A DNA stretch of 64,000 bases, taken from positions 62,287,829-62,351,828 of the forward strand of contig OW028573.1 in assembly GCA_932294295.1 (NCBI GenBank), given 5' to 3'. Position numbers and translations under genes: made by a program. Below the pieces are notes generated by a model. The model saw nothing but the letters and a program-made list of their open reading frames with translations, searched no databases and was not told the origin of the DNA. Below, one piece after another: positions 37,779 through 50,142 of this stretch. Source of the DNA: Alitta virens (Eukaryota; Annelida; Polychaeta; Phyllodocida; Nereididae). Position 1 is the first letter of the stretch; each line of letters starts with the position of its first letter.

Positions 37779-40700
37779 CTAAGTGTACTTGAACACTGTG
37801 GAATGCATGTCTCTTCTTGGAGGCTGGAGAGGTTGGATGTTGCTGATGACCTGTCTTGCATAATTTGTGTCCAGAAGCCCAGCTTCCCTTAATCTTTGTT
37901 CAACCCTGAATCGAGGGTCAGCAGTCACCTGTATTTCAAAATGAAATGACGGATAACGAATGATTTTAGGATAATTAGTTACAGACAGAATTCTGTCTTT
38001 CGACATTTTACAATGTGTTTATCTTTCCAAATGTTTTGATTATAAATTGCTGGCAGCAAACAGCAAAGATAGGCCTGAAACGTGTATCGTGGTTTGCCAG
38101 TAACCACAATATATCGAAATAGTCTATTCTATTGAAGGAGGAAGCTTACTTCAACTTGGTGCACCATGACATGAGGAAGGACATTCAAGTCACCCACATA
38201 ATTGAAATCACCCTTGCCATCTAGTGCATTTAAGAGTCTATGCCTATGTTATGCTCAATAAGTTTATGCAAGATTTTCTGTGCATTATGAAAGATATGCC
38301 AACTACGCAGTGGCAATTGAGATTTTTTTAATGCCTTTAGAGCCTTTTCTTTGTAAAGAATCTTGCACAACTGGGTTGACCCAAATATCAAGTGGACTCG
38401 AAGAGGCTTTCGTGAGGGCAAAGAGGAGAAATAGCAAAAAAAATCATGATGAAGAACAAAAAGACAATAACCTTATTTGACTCAAAAGTGTTGATTTGGA
38501 AGAGTGGTTTGTTTATGTTAACCTCCTCCTCTTCTCCTTTGAGATGGGCATTCCAGGCCTCAGTATCACTCCATAATCTGAGTAGGTCCCTTTCCACATG
38601 AGGTCTGACCTGAAGTGTAATGCATAAACAATGTGTTGCTTTATTGTTATACATTGTAAACTATTACTTATCATTTGATTAACTTGCACAAATTGAACAC
38701 TTAACATAAAATCACCAGCCAAGTGTCTTTGTACAAACTGCTTGAAATACTCAATTATCTAAAGGTATTTCCCCATGGGCGGGGGGTTTTTTTTAAACTT
38801 ATGCATAAACATCATAAGAAAAGCAGAAGAAAAGTACATAATTATGCGATCACCAAAAGCTAATGGAGTTTTTATATTCCACGGACCTACAAGCTCAAAA
38901 AAAAAAAAAAAAGAGAGTAAGGGGGTAAGCCAATTTTTGTAAATTCTTTTTCTTGATGTTGTGAGTTTGTTTAGCGTTTAGCAATAGTTCTTCCACTTTT
39001 CACTTTTTATATGCACCACATCAATAAGGCTGCACTTGTTCATGGCACTGTGGATATTTTTACGAAGATTTGATGCATATAATGTAACAGATGGTAGGCA
39101 TGATGTTTCAACTCTGACATGCAAGGATTCATTTAAGATGCTATCAGCTAAATACAGTACAACATTCATCATGATAGTTCTGTTGTCTTAGACATTTCTC
39201 TTTCGCAACCAACATTTAAAGATGCCAAAATCATGAAAGACATGCCAGTTAAACCTGGCATGTGTTATTACACGATTAAGCAGAAGAATTCAGCTGTGAA
39301 CTGTTATAAATAAACTATTTGTGGTTATATATAACGTTTTAGTTATTGTACATATTCATCTTGAATTTTTTGTGGTTATGGTAGCAGCATGTTAGTGAGT
39401 AATTCGGGGACAGTAAAACCAACTTTCAAAGATGTCCTTAACCTAGTAAATTAAACAGAAGATGTGGAAGACCTCTCATGCACTCAAACTTTTAACACGC
39501 ATCAAGATTTTGTCGAAATCCTAAGAGGTTTCAAGATTAATTTTGTCAATGACGAAGTAAATGAGCTGAAGCGAATGACCTTGCATGTCAAGATGTTGTA
39601 TTGTGCAAGGTCAAAGAGCAGTTTAGAGTTCAAAGGGCCTCAATAAAATCCTGCAGCTATGGTGGCTTGGTACTGAGTTACTTGCAGTTTCATTTTCAGC
39701 CCTGAGGCTAATGATCTTCCACACAGGTGTTATGGGGTAGGCCTAACTTTTCACCGACACAAAATAGTGTGTCCTGGAGATCAAGATGTGGTTTACATGA
39801 TACTCAAAGGAAATACATGGCTTACAAGGTTTCCCACGCCATCTAATACATAAGTGGATTTTTCTCTACATATATATTAACTTATTATACTCATACAACG
39901 TGTTTTTCTTTATATATATGTAATAAAAGTACATCAATATTGATATTCTGAGCACGTTATAGAAGAAAAAGCACACGTACTAAATAGAAAGTAAGTTTGT
40001 AATTTATCAACCCAACTTGGCCAGCTTTCAGACCTGACTCTGCTGCTGTTCATGCCATTAAAACGGATTGGTTAAAGTATAAAGAAATATCATAAATTTA
40101 CAAACATTTTCAACAGCTAAAAAAATGATGAAACGTGAACTGAGTTCAAATTTATGACCTTCGATAAAATGGTGGGAGACCACTAGCCGTGTAACAAAAT
40201 TAGGTGTCCGCCCTATTACATGCACTTACAATGCATATCCAAAAATGCATTATTTTGATAAAAGTCTTATGGTAAAAATAGGAAACACTTTATCCAACTC
40301 AAAAATATGTGGGCGTCCCAGAAAATAATCGTCTCTTCAAAATATTTGTTTTCGACTTTTGTGGAATGTGTTAAATGTCTGATTGTGAAATTGAATCAAA
40401 GATATTATATCTTTGGTTGAATGTATGAAGTCATCATGCATGTAATATTGAATGAATGAATGAGTAATTGGATTGAATTGAACTGAAACCCACATTTCAT
40501 ACAAATAAGTTTGAATTTACGTGCTATGATCCCACCTAAGTTAAATTATAATAATAATATTCTTTGGAGAAAAAAGGAGATGGAAAAGTTTTAAGATACC
40601 ACTTTCTTCCTTATAGTCTCATAAAGATGGGATGTAAACAAGTTTATTGTTGCGCAAGCTATGATAGCATCTGTATGCATGGCTTGTCATAATGTGTACA

Positions 40701-43700
40701 GAGCTCTGTATATCACACTGGTAGTCACATAACTAGCCATTTGGTCTACGAAATGGACCTGGCAGAACACATGAAACTTCACACCTCTTTGCTCTAAGTT
40801 GTAAATATGTCAATAACAAAGCTCTTGAGGAGAAACTTCGGCCCACCTTCTGACGAAGCGCTTCGAGTCTTTCTTCGGTTTCCTCTCTCTGTCGTTCCTC
40901 CTCCTCTTTCATCTCTTTCTGTCTCACTACTTTCTCGTGGAACTGCTCCTTTCTGAAGTAAACTCTGAAATGGCATTAATAACCATTTAATCACATAAAT
41001 TTGGGAAAATTTATAAGATTTGTTGACAATGGATTTCCACTTCAATGTTAACGACAATGTTTCAGTGCCACTGATTTTAGTATCTATATGACTAGCTACC
41101 AGAGGCAGATGTAATGATTAATCTTGGAGTCCAAAATAAATACTTGCCAACATAATTGTGTGTAAAAGTAGTTATACTTGCCAACGTAATTGTGTGTAGA
41201 AGTAGTCATACTTGACAACATAATTGTGTGTAAAAGTAGTTATACTTGCCAACATAATTTTGTGTAAAAGTAGTCATACTTGCCAATGTAATTGTGTGTA
41301 AAAGTTGTTGTACTTGCCAACATAATTGTGTGTAAAAGTAGTTATACTTGCCAACGTAATTGTGTGTAAAAGTAGTCATACTTGACAACATAATTGTGTG
41401 TAAAAGTAGTTATACTTGCCAACGTAATTGTGTGTAAAAGTAGTCATACTTGCCAACGTAATTGTGTGTAAAAGTAGTCATACTTGCCAATGTAATTGTG
41501 TGTAAAAGTTGTTGTACTTGCTAACGTAATTGTGTGTAAAAGTAGTCATACTTGTCATAGTAATTTTGTGTAAAAGTAGTTATACTTGCCAACGTAATTG
41601 TGTGTAAAAGTTGTTATACTTGCCAACGTAATTGTGTGTAAAAGTAGTCATACTTGCCAACATAATTGTGTGTAAAAGTAGTTATACTTGCCAACATAAT
41701 TGTGTGTAAAAATAGTCATACTTGCCAACGTAATTGTGTGTAAAAGTAGTCATACTTGCCAATGTAATTGTGTGTAAAAGTTGTTGTACTTGCCAAAGTA
41801 ATTGTGTGTAAAAGTAGTCATACTTGTCATCGTAATTGTGTGTAAAAGTAGTCATACTTGTCATCGTAATGTAAAAGTAGTCGTATTATTCAGCACCAAA
41901 CTTGTCAGCAAATAGTCGGAATGACAATCTAAGAGAATCATGTGACCTCTATTTAGTAATTTTGACATTGACGACTCTTCATTTTGTGTGCACTATGACT
42001 AATGATCGTTAACTTTTTTGTTTGTTTAATAAATGGGGTAAAGCGCACAAAATGTATCAGAAGCTTTTGACTTTTCCCTGATTTATGTGTCATCCTTGCG
42101 TGAGTCCCAAAAGATATTCTTACAGACAGCAACGACGTGAGCAGAAGTTAAGAGTAGCAAGGAATAAATAAAGGGCATTGCATTTCGTCAGTCAGTTCAT
42201 AAATCTACCTGAAGTTGTATAAATCAAATGAAAAGACCTTAAAACGAAAAGGTCTATTTCTTATTTTGTAGAAACATTTCTTTTTCTTTAGAAATTATTG
42301 AAGTAAAATGGGCTGAAGTGCGACCACCCATTTGGGATAACATACAGTTCAATGCATTCAATGCGTAATAAAGTATTTTCAGAGTATCAAGAAAGTTTGC
42401 AACTGTCAACAACTTAACTACCTTCTACTTTGCACATGGCATTGAAAATACGGTTGCAGTGGATTAAACTAATCTTTCAGGCCAATGCTGTATGATACAC
42501 GTTTTACTACGTGATGCCAAAAATGAATGATGTTGGAGTTTGGACACCAGGTTTGCCAGACAAACACTTCAACATCTACGCAACAAGTGTTAGTATTCTC
42601 TTTTGTGACATTTCTTCACTGGAAAGTAAATAATTCTGCGCACCTTTCCTTGTCATGAGCCGCTTGTTCTGCAAGAAGAGCTTGAAGCTCTTCAAGTCTT
42701 TTTCGCTTTTCCTTTTCTTGGGCCTGTCTTTCTGCCTCTAATTCTTTCACATACTTGTCAATCTTCAAAATAAGAAAAAAATGTCACGAATTATTTGTAA
42801 AAGGCCACTTCAAGTAGGAGGCTATCTAATATTATTGAAGAGACAACAATGCCCAAAATCTGCAATTAGAATTCTTCGAATGCAAAAATGAAAATAAAAA
42901 ATTTGGAATTCACCTTTTCTTTCTGTTTATCTCTCTTTTGTCTTTCTTTTTCCTCTAACCTCCTTTGTTCCTCTTGCTCTCTGGCCCTTCTCTCTTGTTC
43001 CAGTTCTTGCTCAAGTCTCATCACTTCAACTTTCTTTTCTCTCCACGAAGCCACCTGGTGGAAATTGGATAATCACAATATGAAACCAGATTCTGACATG
43101 GAATACTGACAGTGTCCAATTGCTTGTGAAAACTGAACCAAAAGTGCCAGAAGCAGATTCAATGACATCATAAAGGTAATTTCATGCGTGCACGGACTTT
43201 CTTTTTTCAGCAATACCTTTTCATAAAGGGCTTGACATAAAATCTTTTGCTGTTGTCTGTGTTCTGCTCTAGCCTCTGCAAGTTGCTGGGCTTCAACAGC
43301 TTCATCAAAAACAGCACCTGCCCGGTTGAACAGTTCTCTTCTGTCCCTTATCCAGTCACTGATTAAGTCTTTTCTTCTTCTGTGGTAATACTTGTACAGT
43401 TCAGACCAGTTTTCATGGGTTACCTAAAGATTGGCATAAATGAGCAATAAGAAATTGGTGTCATCTGGGCCAGAGGGTACCGTTTCTTCATCTTTTGGCA
43501 TACAAATTAGTGTCATCTGGGACAGGGGGTACTGTTTCTGCATCTTTTGGCATACAATGTAAATTTGTTTAATCGTTTTCAGAATTTTTTTAAAATTTGT
43601 ATATTGTAATAGAACATATGATTCACAGCATTTATCTATTTGAAATAAATTTATATAAATATGTTTAAGAAATTCAACTGATGTCATCGACTCACAATTT

Positions 43701-45545
43701 CTTGTCGTGATCTGTGGGGTAGGTGTCTCATAAGTCGGTCTATGTACAACTGACGTCTATTTTGTAGGTTGTAAGGGTACTGTTCTATGATAGCTTGGAA
43801 AAGTAAGTCTTCATCGGGGGGCCAGCCTCCAGTTTCACTTCTAAGACAAATAATAACAAACATGTAAGCATCAATTTAAAACTTGAACTAGTCGAGTATT
43901 AATTGAAGATGTTAAAATTACCCAATGGCTTCAGCATGAATTTTCTCTATGTCTTCAAGTTTTTCCATGTGTTTTTGGTCTATTAAGATAAACTCCTGTA
44001 GCACCGAAGTCTTCAAGTTTTCATCAGGACATTCTAACAAGAATGCTTCTTCTGGAATGCCTGTCTGAATGTCTTTTTCATTGCTATGGAGGGAAATCTC
44101 ACCCAATAGACCTGTTAAGAGATTGTAGTTGAAAGCAATGCATTGATTTGACTTTAACTTGAAAATGACTAGAAATTTTTTTTTACTTCAGATAACCAAC
44201 CTAGTGTAAGATCATTCTCCAAAGATATCTGCTCTTGGTGCAGCTGGTTTAGAATCTTTTCCTGTTGCACCTTGACTGACCTCACAGTCGTAAGGACCTT
44301 TTCACTCTCCACTCCAAGGTCATGACCTTCATCTTCCAAGTGTTTCTTCCTTTCATTTATCCAGAACAGAAGGTCATCCCTGTTCATGGAACAAACAACC
44401 CCCAGTAAATTGAACTGTATCACCTCAAACAGACATATATTTTCAGATTTGTACAGAATTGAAGCCAGCTGCAGGAAAACTATACAGTATTCCAAATATG
44501 AACAACATTGTTTCAACATTAGTCGCCGTGGGCCGACGTCACGTTATGTTATCTGGGAACCATTATACATAAACTTATGATTATCATGAATTTAAATCAG
44601 TGATTTTCATTATTTAATTTTGTGATAAAGACGCAGCAATTCAATATTTGATGAATTGTGCTCAGTTTCTTGAATAGCAGTGTCATCATATATATGTAAA
44701 TTTATAACATTGAGCTATGGCTTAAACATAATGATCCTGTTTTAAAAATATACACAATAATTCGTCACTTTTTAACTATTCAGAGTTGCATATAAGTAAG
44801 CTAGATTAAATTCAGCAAACCTGAGCTCCCAAACAGGATCCACACTGTTTTTCTTGAAAGTAGCCAGCTCTTTCTCCAATTTAGTCTCATAACTTTGAAG
44901 ACTAGACATAAGATGCACCCCTGCACTTGAATCTTCTGCATTCAACATGAAACTGTCCACATCCGTCTGGTATTTTGACCTGATACTGTCCAGACGAGAA
45001 AGCTCATGTTGCCACGCCCTCTTGTGTTGTTGCATCAAATGATGCTCTTTATTTTGCTTGGAAACCTGTCAAACATATTTATTGATAAAATGACTTTCAT
45101 TCAAGTTTTTAAAAAAAATTACAAAGTATAAAGAATTAATGATCATGACATACAGACATCACATACATAATCAATCAATTAATAAATCAATTTGATGATG
45201 GCTAATTTGTCTTTTTGAGTAGCGTTTAAATTTCAACAACATAAAAATACTTCACCTGTTCCAGTTTCTGGACTTTACTCAATGCAGCCTTGCCACTAGC
45301 CTTTTTCACAGCAGTCAAAGCTTTCAGATGATCATAGTCAACTTGCTTGTATTTGGTGCTAAGCAAGCCTTCTGCTGCCCTTTTGACAAGGGCATCTGAA
45401 AATAATCCATCACAATATTATTATGAAATTACTGGTGAATAGAGTATCCTCAAGCTGATCTATGCTAACTTTAGAAACAAACAGAATTAATCGATATAAA
45501 TATAATTAATTTACCTGCACTTGCCGTTCTCCCAAAAGTAGTCAT
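37779..45545 (-). CDS. CCDC148: Coiled-coil domain-containing protein 148, 12 coding exons, 600 aa
   Basis: Coding exons: 45545-45515, 45395-45256, 45065-44821, 44379-44201, 44111-43922, 43840-43696, 43423-43217, 43054-42914, 42762-42644, 40964-40847, 38609-38472, 37928-37779. All junctions are GT-AG and in phase, 1,803 nt in total. The length is close to the vertebrate protein (about 590 aa). Diagnostic blocks are YKQVDYDHLKALT near the N-terminus, an Arg/Glu/Lys coiled coil at about 380-500, and the C-terminal block DPRFRVEQRLREAGL followed by PPRRDMHSTVFKYT. The last block is very close to the end of human CCDC148. The protein is predicted intracellular, largely helical, without signal peptide. 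Its molecular role is poorly known. Start ATG follows a 5'-UTR splice acceptor at 45559. A consensus AATAAA (complement of 37572-37577) lies about 200 nt past the stop. Confidence 0.95.
41147..41880. repeat. 34-bp minisatellite, about 21 copies, in a CCDC148 intron
   Basis: Tandem units of TTGCCAACGTAATTGTGTG plus TAAAAGTAGTCATAC cover about 735 bp, with sequence variants (CAACG/CAACA/CATCG; AGTAGT/AGTTGT). They lie in the intron between 40964 and 42644. There are no unique spacers, so it is not a CRISPR-like structure. Frames through it are artefacts. Confidence 0.95.
43458..43560. repeat. 52-bp tandem duplication in a CCDC148 intron
   Basis: GTGTCATCTGGG(C/A)CAG.GGGTAC(C/T)GTTTCT recurs at 43458 and 43510. 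It lies in the intron between exons 43217-43423 and 43696-43840, next to the acceptor of the former. Confidence 0.8.
44479..44558. mobile_element. Degraded palindromic MITE, probable copy 4
   Basis: The left end ACTATACAGTATTCCAAAT resembles ACCCAGATAGCATTCCAAAT. The right part has GGGCCGACGTCACG followed by GTTATCTGGGA. It is shorter and diverged, and lies in the CCDC148 intron 44380-44820. Confidence 0.5.
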
Positions 45546-46106
45546 CCCATTGGTAAATCTGCAAGAATTAGGGTTTTTAGGGTTTTAATCACAGATTTAA
45601 AGGATGTGAATGATCTGTGTTTTAACAAATTATTACACTTTCGAAATACTACACCCCCTACACAACAGAAGATAGATACCCCATTTATACACCCTCCCCC
45701 CCCCCCCTTTTTAACCTTTACAGTGTAATTTTTTGGTATTTAGAAAAAGGTATGAAATAACGGAATATTCACTGTTAATATTGGACATTCTTCATAAAAT
45801 ACAAAGAGCCTCCTTCTTAATACCAATGGCAATGCATAATAGCAGCATGGTATTGTTTGTAATATATGCAACTGTATAACATTTGACCGTCTAAAACAGT
45901 ACTTTTAATCCATCCATATTGCTCAGCCTAAAGCCAGTAAAGCCAACTAAAGGCAGTAAAGCTGTCAAAAATATTGACAATATATAGATCTATATCCTAG
46001 ATATTTTACTTTTAGATATTTATTACAGCACTTCACGAGAAGGTATAAATGTGTACAATTGGAAATGAAACAATACTGTTTGATGCAGTTTATGTGTGGT
46101 ACTTAC

Positions 46107-46300
46107 AATAAGCGAGTTTAGTGTCATCTGTTTAATTTGGAAATTATTTGATCCACGGCATTTTTGCAGGTGCCCCGTCCGCCATGATGTAAACAACGTC
46201 GTTGTCATGCAATGTAACTCATAAAATAATCGTTGCGCGGCGCTGCGGTATAAATTTCTTACGAAGGTCCATAGCCTAAGCAGCCACATGTGGTGCATTC
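46107..46300 (-). other. CCDC148: Probable untranslated first exon and promoter of CCDC148, with a uORF
   Basis: A minus-strand donor ATT|GTAAGTAC at 46107/46106 pairs with the acceptor TTGCAG at 45560-45559, upstream of the start codon. The exon is CpG-containing (CGTTGCGCGGCGCTGCGG), unlike its surroundings. It holds a 13-codon uORF, MADGAPAKMPWIK, at 46185-46144 with strong start context (ATCATGG), closed by TAA before the donor. The 5' limit of the exon is not defined by sequence. Confidence 0.6.
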
Positions 46301-46934
46301 TAGAATTTCACCTGTTAATCATTTCTTAAAAAAACAAAAACAATTAGGACAATAAAAAATAATAAGCGATATATATTCTCATGGTTGATGCATCCACATA
46401 ATGAATCAAAGTGCTTTCAATCATCACTTCTGGCTACGCCCATACTACGATGCTTCAAAATTAGTTATTTAAAATTATTGATGCCAAATATTATAAGTTT
46501 CAGTCCGAAGTCCATGGGTTTATAGCATACAGGAGCCATCTACTGCAATTTTCCAAAGCACACTAGTACTACTAATATTCATTTACTGAATGCAAGAAAA
46601 AGATATTAAAAGTCATAACTACATGTAGATTATCTACTTCTTAACGTTTTTCTCTCTCCCCCCCCCCCCTTATTTTTTGCCTTTTTTTCTCTGTTCTTTG
46701 AAGACTGCAAGGTCCATGGTCATGCAATACCACTTCAATATATGTCTATGTTGATACATTTTGAACTTATTTCAAAGTTCATTAGTCCACAAAGCCACGT
46801 TACAATTTTTATCAGATGATTACTTTTTTGCGCTCAAGTTTAGGTGGAGCGATAAGACGTGGGCCCCTACAAACAATTCAATTAATAACTTTGAAATTTC
46901 ATTAAAAATAATTGCATGTTCTTATGGAAATCAG

Positions 46935-47225
46935 TCAAATTAACAAACAAACAAACAAACAAACACACTAACAAACTAACAAACTAACTAACTATCTATC
47001 TATGTATCTAGCTAAATAACTAACTAACAAACTGAAAATCAGTCAAATCAACACATAAACAAACAAACTAACTAATTAACTAACTATCTAACTAACTAAC
47101 GAACTAACTCAAATCAACACATAAACAAACAAACAAACTAACTAACTATCTAACTAACTAACGCACTAACTCAAATTAACACAGACACAAACAAACAAAT
47201 AAACTAATTAACTAACTAACAAAGC
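46935..47225. repeat. (AAAC/AACT)n simple repeat with higher-order periodicity
   Basis: Tetranucleotide runs AACA/AACT/ATCT. Roughly 65-90-bp super-units are marked by (A)AATCAACACATAAAC and AACTCAAAT at 47033, 47106 and 47169. Confidence 0.9.
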
Positions 47226-47686
47226 TGGTAGAGATTTTGGAGGTTGTGAATTAAACTTTGTAACTTTGAAAAAAACTAGGATCAAAGAGTATAAGCAAGA
47301 CGTCAACCTCGAAAGTGTCCATATATAGGACATCAGATATGAGAATTAATTTGAAGTAATTTAAATGCATCACAAAGATTTCTCATTATGATACGATGTC
47401 AGCTGCCAGGCAAGTCATGGTCAGTGCCCTCCCAGGCAGGATGGCCAGAATACTGCCTTCCAAAATGGTCATGAATAGGATTTCAAGGTATTTAATATTA
47501 AATAATATTAAAACATATTGTACATTGATCACGACCAAGTTGAAACCTAGATGGATTATTGAACCTTAAGTGATGGAATATGACTCCATCTGCATATAAT
47601 ATATTTTTGCCAAAAATAGCCGCCATGCCAGATAGCATGTCAGATTGTAGCCGAGCAAGCAAATGGCCCTCATAATGGGTAATGAG

Positions 47687-48070
47687 CAGGGGTGCAACTT
47701 CATCATGCATAGTGGGGGGACAGTTTACATTTTTTTAGAGAAGAGATGGTGAAGTTGTAGATTGGGGTTCTTCCGGAGTAGCATCAAATGCAATTGGGGG
47801 CTTAGTTTTAAAATAATAGATTAAGATCAGAAATTAAAACTATCTCAATTGCAACCTGATATTCGGTGAGCAATTTGAAAGGCACCAGCCATCAGCTGAT
47901 TTCTGAATTGACTCTGTGTCTATTGTATCTTCTACCAACAAAAGAACAACAACTTCACTTTTACATTGCCAGAATGTCGGGGGGGGGGGGGGGGCAAAGG
48001 ATATTATATCCCCCCCCCCCCCTGGCTGAGAAAGTGTCCCTCCCGTCCTCCACCAAATTGCGCCCATGGA
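47687..48070. mobile_element. hAT-like non-autonomous element with 8-bp target duplication
   Basis: The left end is CAGGGGTGCAACTTC. The right end, reverse-complemented, contains CATGGGCGCAATTTGG. The flanks GTAATGAG (47679-47686) and CTAATGAG (48071-48078) match at 7 of 8 positions; 8-bp duplications are typical of hAT. The interior has a poly-G run followed by a poly-C run and no transposase frame. Confidence 0.65.
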
Positions 48071-48271
48071 CTAATGAGGACCATGCTTGCTAGGCTAGTC
48101 ATATTGGGTCATTGTCAAACCTTCGGACTAATGTTGCATGTTATCGGCAATATTGGTAAATATTACGTATCGGCGTTAAACGAAAAACCAGCCAAGTAAC
48201 AACTAGATGCAGTAAGAGATTTATTATTTTGTATAATAGATATATCATCAACATGTTTGTCCCATTTCAAG

Positions 48272-49342
48272 ATTGCTGAATTTCCCAATCACCTGGAATG
48301 CAAGCAAGACAACCGCAACAGTGGAAGTCCCAGGCTTTGCTTATGATGACTTTGACCGAGCTGGTAAGGGGAATTCATCTGTACTTTATTGTATTGTATT
48401 GTATTGTATTGTATTGTATTGCATTGTATTGAATTGTATTGTATCAATGCTACTGGTTGCTTAGTCAGCATCTAGAGGCAGACATAATGATGCCATAATA
48501 AGCCTTGCCAATTTAGTCTATGTTTGGCATTTTTGTACTTTTTCATTTGATTCAATTACAAACACAGGTGACATTTTATTCTTCATAATTGCCATAAATA
48601 TATTTCAGGAAAGATCTGCATGTGGAAGCTGTGTAGAGCACTGGAGCTGGAGAGGATGATCCATATGAATTACCCAGAATTCCGCAGTGGCAAAGCTGGT
48701 TTGGTATTCGTGACACAACAGTTCAATGTCTCCCCTTCACTGTATCGCCACTGGGGCATCTTGATGCCCATGTTAGTAACAAACAAAGTCATTCTTGTTG
48801 GGAAGACATCTTTCACTTCAGAAACGCAGGCAAGAAATGAACACACCGGAGAGGTATTAGTGACCTTATACAGGAAGTTGGTTAGCATGGACCTTGCTAC
48901 GAGACGACCACGCCCTCTGCCGGAAAACTTTGTTAAACAATTTGGACACCAGGTGTCAGCAGAAGCACCTTTAACTTTGGCCATGGAGCCTTTTGAAAAA
49001 CCAACTGACACATTTCCTTACGACACCAAAGTGACCCACACAGATTTAGACTTTCTTTTGCATTTGAATAATGCCAGCTACATCAAATTTTGCCTGAATG
49101 CCGCGGCAGAAGCTTCAGAAAGTGGTGTCCTCCCTAGCTTTGATGGGGACATAGCATTCTTTCATGTTAAACAGATGAATTTGCTATACACTGGAGAGTG
49201 TCATAAAGGGGATGAACTTAGAGTGGACACATGGGAATGTCCATCAACTCCAAGACTCTTGAAATTCATCATCACAAATCGCACCTCTCCAGTTTTCTAT
49301 GGACGCATTGAATATCATGCCCACAGTCGATTCATCATATGA
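48272..49342 (+). CDS. Tandem-hotdog acyl-thioesterase-like protein (FatA/FatB and THEM6-like), N-terminus unresolved
   Basis: Two exons are clear: 48272-48363 (donor G|GTAAGG) and 48609-49342 (acceptor TTTCAG), in phase, ending in TGA. About 275 residues are visible. The first half starts VEVPGFAYDDFDRAG and ends with RRPRPLP, like the first hotdog domain of acyl-ACP thioesterase-type proteins. The second half has THTDLDFLLHLNNASYIKF, the D-x-D-x3-H-x-NNxxY helix signature of the second hotdog domain, also seen in THEM6. The catalytic details cannot be assigned. By family it would hydrolyse a fatty-acyl thioester, but no substrate evidence exists here. No ATG opens the first exon; an acceptor-like TTTCAAG at 48271 suggests a short upstream exon. 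An alternative start is ATG 48620, but that would cut off conserved residues. Confidence 0.8.
48386..48443. repeat. (ATTGT)n pentanucleotide microsatellite
   Basis: About 11 ATTGT units with two substitutions, starting 22 bp after the donor of the first visible thioesterase exon. Confidence 0.95.
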
Positions 49343-49653
49343 TCCCGATATATATGTTGTTCTGGTGTACTTTTTGCAAAAGCTCATTTTTATGAAATAT
49401 ATAAGATCAATGTAAAACAACACTGACTTCACGCAACCAAACCAAAGTCTGACACAAATTTACAGTGTCCTGTGATTTAAATATGGTGACTGGTAATTGA
49501 TACATCTGTCAATAGTTTAGCAAAATATTTGTGTTATTTCTTTTCATTTGTTTCAAATATATGTATAATGTCTGTTCTACATCTACGACTTTTGAATTCA
49601 TTGAGGGAAGTGGGAAATGTTGGTAAGGGGAACTCTTATTAACCCAACGGTCT

Positions 49654-50142
49654 GGCCACACGGGCTCGGCTTAGCGCGAAACTTTCATTAAAATACATTT
49701 AATAATTTTAATTAGATTTCAAACTTACATATATGAAATAAGATTGATATGATGTATTTTTAATTCATTCTACATACATTATGATCACTTTCTTTCAATT
49801 GATAAAATGGTTTTGAATAAACATTGCACCCATCAGTCAAAAAGGCATGGGGTATTCTGAAACTCATAGACGGAATGCATGGTTATTGACAGATAATAAA
49901 TATTCGATTTGCTATTGACACTGTAGTGCCATTGAAACTGGATGCTGAGAGTAAACTCAGGGCCATTATTGGCAGCCCATTCACCTGGACATATGGCCTC
50001 AACCCAGGGAAGGCTAGCTGGCCCTTTGACAGACAGGTATGGCCCAAAACCAGAAAGAGTGGCCCCTTTCGAGTAAGACTGGTCCTTCAATTAGGAGGAC
50101 TAAGTTCCCCCAAGCTCCCCCCCCCCCCCCATTTCCATCATT
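49654..50142 (+). repeat. Dispersed repeat, copy B (partner at 14985-15905)
   Basis: It shares ordered blocks and the closing poly-C plus TTCCATC with copy A, and includes CTGGCCACACGGGCTCGGCT near its start. It begins about 310 bp after the thioesterase stop. An AATAAA at 49816-49821 inside it could serve that gene. Confidence 0.75.

Larger units (their letters stand above)
46301..48271. other. Intergenic DNA between CCDC148 and the thioesterase-like gene
   Basis: It contains a simple repeat (46935-47225) and a hAT-like element (47687-48070), listed separately. A short motif around 46707-46757 (TGCAAGGTCCATGGTCATGCA, first 20 bases shown in part) recurs imperfectly at 50669-50710, hinting at another diverged repeat. 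The missing first exon of the thioesterase-like gene may lie here. Confidence 0.45.

Noticed and set aside
41147..41880. Regular repeat array that might look like CRISPR
   Set aside because: Units are contiguous 34-mers without unique spacers, in a eukaryotic intron; it is a minisatellite.
46023..46298. 91-codon frame starting MHHMWLL upstream of CCDC148
   Set aside because: After splicing it enters the CCDC148 exons out of frame and stops; the main ATG at 45545 gives the conserved protein.
48133..48158. ATG followed by a GTAAAT donor as a first exon of the thioesterase-like gene
   Set aside because: The phase does not match the acceptor at 48271 and the encoded residues show no family similarity.
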